Source: Promicromonospora iranensis (GTDB lineage Bacteria; Actinomycetota; Actinomycetes; Actinomycetales; Cellulomonadaceae). From it: a stretch of DNA of 64,000 nt. A program made the translations under genes and the position numbers. Positions 59,670 to 64,000 of the stretch are shown here, in pieces (the stretch's first letter is position 1; each line of letters opens with the position of its first letter). The stretch is taken from positions 310,001-374,000 of the forward strand of contig NZ_JAJQMN010000002.1 of assembly GCF_028994775.1 (NCBI RefSeq). The letters are read 5' to 3'. The notes below the pieces were generated by a model. It made no database searches. It saw nothing but the letters and a program-made list of their open reading frames with translations, and had not been told where the DNA came from.

Positions 59670-60778
59670 TTCCCGGCCGGAGGTGCGGTCGAGCCACGTA
59701 CGACGAGCCTGCCCACCGGCACCGTGCCCGACGGCGGGGCCTCTCCCTCCGTCGGGTCGACCCCCACGGCACGCCGGGACGCCGCGGTGCCGAGCGCCGC
59801 ACGCAGGGCCCTGCCCGTCGCCCGGCCGAGCTCCTCGACCGGGTAGGGCACCGCGGTGAGCGACGGCGTCGTCAGGTAGCACGCGGGCGAGTCGGTCCCC
59901 GCGACGACGGACAGGTCCCACGGCACGCCGAGGCCGAGCCGTCGGGCGACGTCGAGGACCAGGCCGGCCGTGGCGTCGTCGTCGGTCACGATCGCCGTGG
60001 GGCGGTCGCTCGCGGAGAGCAGCGGGCGCAGCGCCGCGGCAGCCCGCTCGGGACCGTCGCCGGCCACGGTGCGCAGCTCGATGCCGTACGGAACGAGGGC
60101 TGCCGCCAGGGCGGCGGACCGGCGGACCGGCGCGACGAGGCGCTCCGACCCGGCGACCATCGCGATCCGCCGGTGCCCCAGCTCCGCGAGGAAGGCGCCC
60201 AGCTGCGCGAAGGCGTCGCCGTCGTCCAGCACCACGTGCTGCCAGGTGGCGGGCGCGCCGTCGACCACCGCCCCCACCACCACCGCCGGGGCGGGAAGGG
60301 TGCGCAGCGCCGCGAGCCGCGCGTCGTCGACCCGGACGCCCGTGACGACGAAGGCCGCGTAGCGGCGCTCCGTCCACCAGCGATCCATGAGCTGCGCCGC
60401 GCCCGTGGGCGACTCCGCGACGTGCACGGCGAGCGTGAGCGTGTCCGGGCCGAGGGTCTGCAGCGCACCCGACACGAGGTCGAGCGGGAACGCGGCACGG
60501 GTACCGAACGGCTGGTCGTGCACGACGACGAGAGCCGCCGCCGCTGGACCGCTGCGCAAGGAGCGGGCGGCGGTGGCGGGTCGCCAGCCCAGCTCGTCCG
60601 CCACCCGGAGCACCCGTTCGCGAGTGGTCGCGGAGACGCCGCTGCGCCCGTTGAGCGTGTACGAGACGACCGCCGTGGACACGCCGGCGGCTCTGGCGAC
60701 ATCAACAATCGTCGGTCGGCGCTGATGGGGCGGGCAATCTGACAGTTCGGGATCATTCGGTCGCGACGTTGGGACCAT
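59666..60778 (-). CDS. LacI-family transcriptional regulator
   Basis: 370 residues from ATG 60778. The helix-turn-helix starts at residue 20: RPTIVDVARAAGVSTAVVSYTLNGRSGVSATTRERVLRVADELGWRP, with the LacI hinge following. The sugar-binding domain is of the periplasmic-binding type (VVTGVRVDDARLAALRTLPAPAVVVG, LAELGHRRIAMVAGSERLVAPVRRSA, PWDLSVVAGTDSPACYLTTPSLTAV). It is encoded directly upstream of GH6 on the same strand and divergent from the sensor/PAS gene, so it probably controls one or both in response to cello-oligosaccharides. Confidence 0.94.
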   Translation of the reverse strand: MVPTSRPNDPELSDCPPHQRRPTIVDVARAAGVSTAVVSYTLNGRSGVSATTRERVLRVADELGWRPATAARSLRSGPAAAALVVVHDQPFGTRAAFPLDLVSGALQTLGPDTLTLAVHVAESPTGAAQLMDRWWTERRYAAFVVTGVRVDDARLAALRTLPAPAVVVGAVVDGAPATWQHVVLDDGDAFAQLGAFLAELGHRRIAMVAGSERLVAPVRRSAALAAALVPYGIELRTVAGDGPERAAAALRPLLSASDRPTAIVTDDDATAGLVLDVARRLGLGVPWDLSVVAGTDSPACYLTTPSLTAVPYPVEELGRATGRALRAALGTAASRRAVGVDPTEGEAPPSGTVPVGRLVVRGSTAPPAGN

Positions 60779-60841
60779 AACCACGTAGCATGCACCCTCG
60801 GGTGAATTTTGCACAGCGTCAACGAAGACGGGTGTATTTGC

Positions 60842-63208
60842 ATGCTTATTGGAAAGCGCAGGTATGTGATCGGGGTGCTGTCCCCGGTGGTCGGCGGCTA
60901 CTACTTCGGGCGGGTGCTCGCCGGGATCGCGCGCACCGTCCGACCGGACGGGCACCGCGTGGTCGCGGTCCAGACGTATCCGGCGGACCTGGAACGCGAG
61001 CAGTTCCCGGACCGTCCGCCGGGCACGGCGTCCGTCAGCCTCGGACAGGTCGACGGCGTCATCGTCATCACCTCGGCCGTGAACGAGGCGACACTGCTCC
61101 GGATCGAGGACGACGGCACGCCGATCGTGCTGGTCAGCGGGCACACCACGAGCATCGACGCCCCCGTGGTGACCCCGGACAACGAGGGCGGCACCCGTGC
61201 TGCCGTCGAACACCTCATCGCGCACGGGCACCGGGAGATCGGGTTCCTCGGCAGCCTCCGGCAGGCCGACATCGTCCAGAGGCACGAGGCCTATCTCGCC
61301 ACGCTCCTCGCGCACGGCATCACGCCCCGGCCCGAGTGGCTCTACCGCACCGCCGACAACCAGGAGGCGAGCGCGGCCACCGTCGCGCAGGCCCTCGTCG
61401 GGGGCCCGGGCCTGCCCACGACGGCGACGGTCGCCGCGACGGACCGCAACGCGATCGGGTTCTCCCGCGCGCTGCGCGTCCAGGGCCTGTCCCTGCCGGC
61501 CGACCAGGCGATCATCGGCTTCGACCACTCCGAGGCGGGCGCCCGCGTGCGGCCCCGGCTCGCCACGGTGGACCCGCACCACGACCAGGTCGGGGAGCTC
61601 GCCGTCTCGTTGCTGCTCGCCCGGATCCGGGGCGAACGCGTGGCGGGCCAGCACCTGTCCCGCTCGACGCTCGTCACCCGCGAGTCGTGCGGCTGCCTCG
61701 ACGCGCGGGCGGGGGCGCTCGTCGAAGGCCTACCCGCACAGGAGGGGTCGACGGCCTGGCGACGGCTCGGCGAGGTCGCACGCGCGACGTTCGACGGAGC
61801 GGAGGCCCGCCTCGGACTCGGCGCCGACCTCGACTCCTGGCTGCGGGGCGTGCAGCGCGTGTTCCGCAGCGCGGCGGCGCTGGGGCAGCCACCCACGCAG
61901 GCCACCCTCACCAGCCTCGCCGAGAGCACCCGCGCGCTGCGGCCGCACCCCGAGGCGCTCGAACAGCTGATTCCCGCGCTGCGGTCCGTCGAGGAGGAGT
62001 TCCGCGAGCAGGTGCGACGGGGCCAGGTGCCGACCGTCCCCGTCGAGCGAGCACACGCCGAGCGTCCGCAAGCCGTCGGCTCGGCCGGGGGCTCGGCCGG
62101 AAGCGCGAGCCAGCCCGGGAGCGCCGGCCAACCGGGCGTCGCCGCCGGCGGTGACGCCGGGACGAAGGCGGCACGCGCCCCCAGCCGCGCGGCCCGCGCC
62201 CGCGCGGTCACGCACACCGCCACCGACGTGCTCGTCGCCCTCAGCGCCGGGTGCACGCAGACCCTGCTCGCCCGGTCCGGCAGGCTCGAACGGACGATCA
62301 CCGACCAGTACGAGCTCGACCTCGACCTGCTGCACGCCGACGGCCGGGCGATCCGCGCGCTCACCTGGCTCCCGCGCGGCCACCCCGGCCCCGCCACGCT
62401 CGCCCTCTGGACCGACGCCGAGAGCGCGCCCGTACCCGGTACGGCGCCCGCGGCGGCCCGGATGAACGGCGCGCGGACGCTCGAGATCGTCGGCACCACG
62501 GCGGTGTCCCGCAAGGCGACGGCCATGGTCGGAACCCACGTGCCGGTGAGCAAGTTCCCGCCCCCCGCGCTGGCCGGCGAGGGCGTCGTGTTCGTGGTGC
62601 CCGTGACGTTCGACCAGAGCGACTGGGGCATGCTCGCGATCGGCGGTGGCGTGGACATCCATGCCACGAGCTCCCGCGACAAGTACGACCACTGGGCGGC
62701 CATGGTCGCCGTCGCACTCGACCGGGAGGACCGCCTCACCTCGCTGCAGCGGCAGCAGGCGGCGCTCGCGGAGGCCGCGAGCCGGGAACGGGCGCTCGTG
62801 CTCGACCTGCGCACCGAGGTCGAGCGCAACGCCCTGGTCCAGGACGTGGCGCTGGAGGGAACCTGGGACTGGGACATCGCCACCGGCCAGGTCTTCTACT
62901 CCCGCACCTGGCGCGCCCTGGTCGGCCTGCCCGACGACGCCTCGTGCACCGGTATCGAGGAGTGGACCGGCCGGGTGCACCCGCAGGACGTGCGGGCGGT
63001 CCAGACGGCCATCGCCCGGCAGCTCGCCGGGGCCACCGAGCCGCTCGACCTGGAGCACCGGCTGATCGCCGCCGACGGTCGCGAGATGTGGGTCCGCTGC
63101 CGGGCCACCACGGTGACCGACGACGCAGGGATCCGCGCGCGCATGATCGGCGTGCTCATGGACGTCACGGGCATGCCGGCCCGGGAGCGCAGGGGGGTGG
63201 CGCGCTGA
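60842..63208 (+). CDS. LacI-type sugar-sensor/GAF-like/PAS protein without output domain
   Basis: 788 residues from ATG 60842. No helix-turn-helix and no membrane helix. Residues 1-275 are a periplasmic-binding-like sensor (YVIGVLSPVVGGYYFGRVLAGIAR, DNEGGTRAAVEHLIAHGHREIGFLGS, AIIGFDHSEAGARVRPRLATVD), ending with RESCGCLDARAG, a motif seen where this sensor is fused to GGDEF enzymes. A helical linker with an Ala/Gly/Ser-rich stretch (about 420-450), a GAF-like region (about 470-640) and a C-terminal PAS fold (GTWDWDIATGQVFYSRTWRALVG, HPQDVRAVQTAIARQL, MIGVLMDVTG) follow. The protein then ends, with no GGDEF, EAL or kinase. Confidence 0.85.
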   Translation: MLIGKRRYVIGVLSPVVGGYYFGRVLAGIARTVRPDGHRVVAVQTYPADLEREQFPDRPPGTASVSLGQVDGVIVITSAVNEATLLRIEDDGTPIVLVSGHTTSIDAPVVTPDNEGGTRAAVEHLIAHGHREIGFLGSLRQADIVQRHEAYLATLLAHGITPRPEWLYRTADNQEASAATVAQALVGGPGLPTTATVAATDRNAIGFSRALRVQGLSLPADQAIIGFDHSEAGARVRPRLATVDPHHDQVGELAVSLLLARIRGERVAGQHLSRSTLVTRESCGCLDARAGALVEGLPAQEGSTAWRRLGEVARATFDGAEARLGLGADLDSWLRGVQRVFRSAAALGQPPTQATLTSLAESTRALRPHPEALEQLIPALRSVEEEFREQVRRGQVPTVPVERAHAERPQAVGSAGGSAGSASQPGSAGQPGVAAGGDAGTKAARAPSRAARARAVTHTATDVLVALSAGCTQTLLARSGRLERTITDQYELDLDLLHADGRAIRALTWLPRGHPGPATLALWTDAESAPVPGTAPAAARMNGARTLEIVGTTAVSRKATAMVGTHVPVSKFPPPALAGEGVVFVVPVTFDQSDWGMLAIGGGVDIHATSSRDKYDHWAAMVAVALDREDRLTSLQRQQAALAEAASRERALVLDLRTEVERNALVQDVALEGTWDWDIATGQVFYSRTWRALVGLPDDASCTGIEEWTGRVHPQDVRAVQTAIARQLAGATEPLDLEHRLIAADGREMWVRCRATTVTDDAGIRARMIGVLMDVTGMPARERRGVAR

Positions 63209-63233
63209 CCCGCCGTCGGGCGCGGGCGCCGTC

Positions 63234-64000
63234 CTACGGGACGGTGACCTCGCCGCGCTCCGCCCGGAGCGCGATGTCCGTGCGGTGGTGCGAACCCTTG
63301 AGATCGATCCTCGCGACGCCCTCGTAGGCCCGACGCCGGGCGTCCGCCAGGTCGGTGCCCAGCGCGACGACGGACAGCACCCGCCCGCCCGCGCTGACCA
63401 GCTCGTCCTCGGCCGAGCGGCCCGTACCGGCGTGCAGCACGTGGACGCCGGGGAGCGACTCCGCGTCCTCGATGCCCGTGATCGGGTCACCGGACCGGGC
63501 CAGCTCGGGGTAGCCCTCGGACGCGACGACCACCGTCACCGAGGCCTCGGGACGCCAGCGCAGCGGCTCGAGCTCGGCGAGCCTGCCACGAGCCGCGGCG
63601 AGCATGACCTCCGACAGCGGCGTCATGAGCCGGGCCAGCACCGACTGGGTCTCGGGGTCGCCGAAGCGCGCGTTGAACTCGACCACGCGCGTGCCCCGGC
63701 CGGTGAGCGCGAGCCCGACGTACAGGACGCCCGAGAACGGCCTGCCGCGGCGCGCCATCTCGTCGATCGTGGGCTGGGCGACGCGGCTCACCACCTCGTC
63801 CACGAGGCCTGCCGGCGCCCAGTCGAGCGGGGTGTAGGCGCCCATGCCGCCCGTGTTGGGTCCTTCGTCGTCGTTCCCGACGCGCTTGAAGTCCTGCGCG
63901 GGGACCAGCGGGACCACCGTCGCCCCGTCGCACACGCAGAACAGCGAGACCTCGGGGCCGTCGAGGTACTCCTCGACCACGACGCGGCCGTTCTCGTGGG
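63234..64000 (-). CDS. purD: phosphoribosylamine-glycine ligase, C-terminal part (runs off window)
   Basis: The frame is open to the window edge; about 254 residues are visible. GARS motifs: VVEEYLDGPEVSLFCVCDG, PAQDFKRVGNDDEGPNTGGMGAYTP, RPFSGVLYVGLALTGRGTRVVEFNARFGDPETQSVLARL, and the C-terminal domain with VASEGYPELARSGDPI and VSAGGRVLSVVALG. It is an ATP-grasp enzyme for step two of purine synthesis. The N-terminal third is missing only because of the window boundary. Confidence 0.96.
   Translation of the reverse strand, partial: HENGRVVVEEYLDGPEVSLFCVCDGATVVPLVPAQDFKRVGNDDEGPNTGGMGAYTPLDWAPAGLVDEVVSRVAQPTIDEMARRGRPFSGVLYVGLALTGRGTRVVEFNARFGDPETQSVLARLMTPLSEVMLAAARGRLAELEPLRWRPEASVTVVVASEGYPELARSGDPITGIEDAESLPGVHVLHAGTGRSAEDELVSAGGRVLSVVALGTDLADARRRAYEGVARIDLKGSHHRTDIALRAERGEVTVP

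Noticed and set aside
1-64000. CRISPR arrays, transposases, integrases, rRNA genes
   Set aside because: None seen: no regularly spaced repeat-spacer units and no such protein domains.

Overview
The window reads as one continuous stretch of high-GC actinobacterial chromosome. The G/C-biased third codon positions, GTG starts, BldC, a DUF3073 protein, RNB/SCP2 pairing, a mycobacterial-type fadE5-fadA2-fabG4-htdX locus and secreted GH3, GH6 and GH16 enzymes together suggest a cellulolytic soil actinomycete of the Cellulomonadaceae/Promicromonosporaceae kind. That placement is inference from gene content only. No insertion sequence, prophage, CRISPR array or rRNA operon was found.

Layout. 1-5.3 kb holds the end of a FAD-dependent oxidase, a lipoprotein, a GDPD phosphodiesterase, an ABM-domain membrane protein, a secreted M15 peptidase with a long structured leader, and a small zincin. 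5.4-5.8 kb is a Glu-Asp-Phe tRNA cluster with folded spacers. 5.9-8.4 kb holds small membrane proteins (a holin-X/DUF3618 pair), bldC and a DUF3073 gene. 8.5-23 kb carries purM-purF, a 1542-residue secreted nuclease/5'-nucleotidase, a run of purL, a membrane EEP phosphatase, an RNB ribonuclease and an SCP2-like protein, and then the GH16 glucanase. 24-31.5 kb holds a DMT exporter, a GNAT/membrane pair, a two-component system, a DUF1851 (Tdi1-type) protein, a truncated DUF222 gene under a LexA box, and two exported or membrane proteins. 31.5-38.5 kb is the acyl-CoA locus with its TetR regulator. 38.6-48.7 kb has hydrolases, a TrmB/LuxR-type regulator, an LLM flavoprotein, an MscS-like channel, an amidase, a SAM-riboswitch-controlled class V aminotransferase, a MarR-glycosyltransferase operon and an APH-type kinase. 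48.7-50.6 kb is a second SAM riboswitch with rhodanese-metZ. 50.6-64 kb has GH3, an MBL hydrolase, purS-purQ-double GNAT, a membrane protein, an alpha/beta hydrolase, GH6, LacI, an orphan sugar-sensor/PAS protein and the C-terminal part of purD.

How it works together. Six de novo purine genes (purM, F, L, S, Q, D) are scattered over four sites, with PurL of the small type that needs PurS and PurQ. Sulfur metabolism is under two different SAM riboswitch classes about 3 kb apart. GH6, LacI and the sensor/PAS protein look like a cellulose-response module. The acyl-CoA locus would carry out dehydrogenation, hydration, ketoreduction and thiolysis of fatty acyl chains.

Most unusual signals: a 12-bp-period array of DnaA-box-like TTGTCCACA units inside a kinase gene; a four-layer nested inverted repeat between tRNA genes; an intergenic palindrome family, one copy of which lies in frame as the linker of a two-domain acetyltransferase; competing hairpins between fadA2 and fabG4; and a sugar-sensor/PAS protein with no recognisable output domain.
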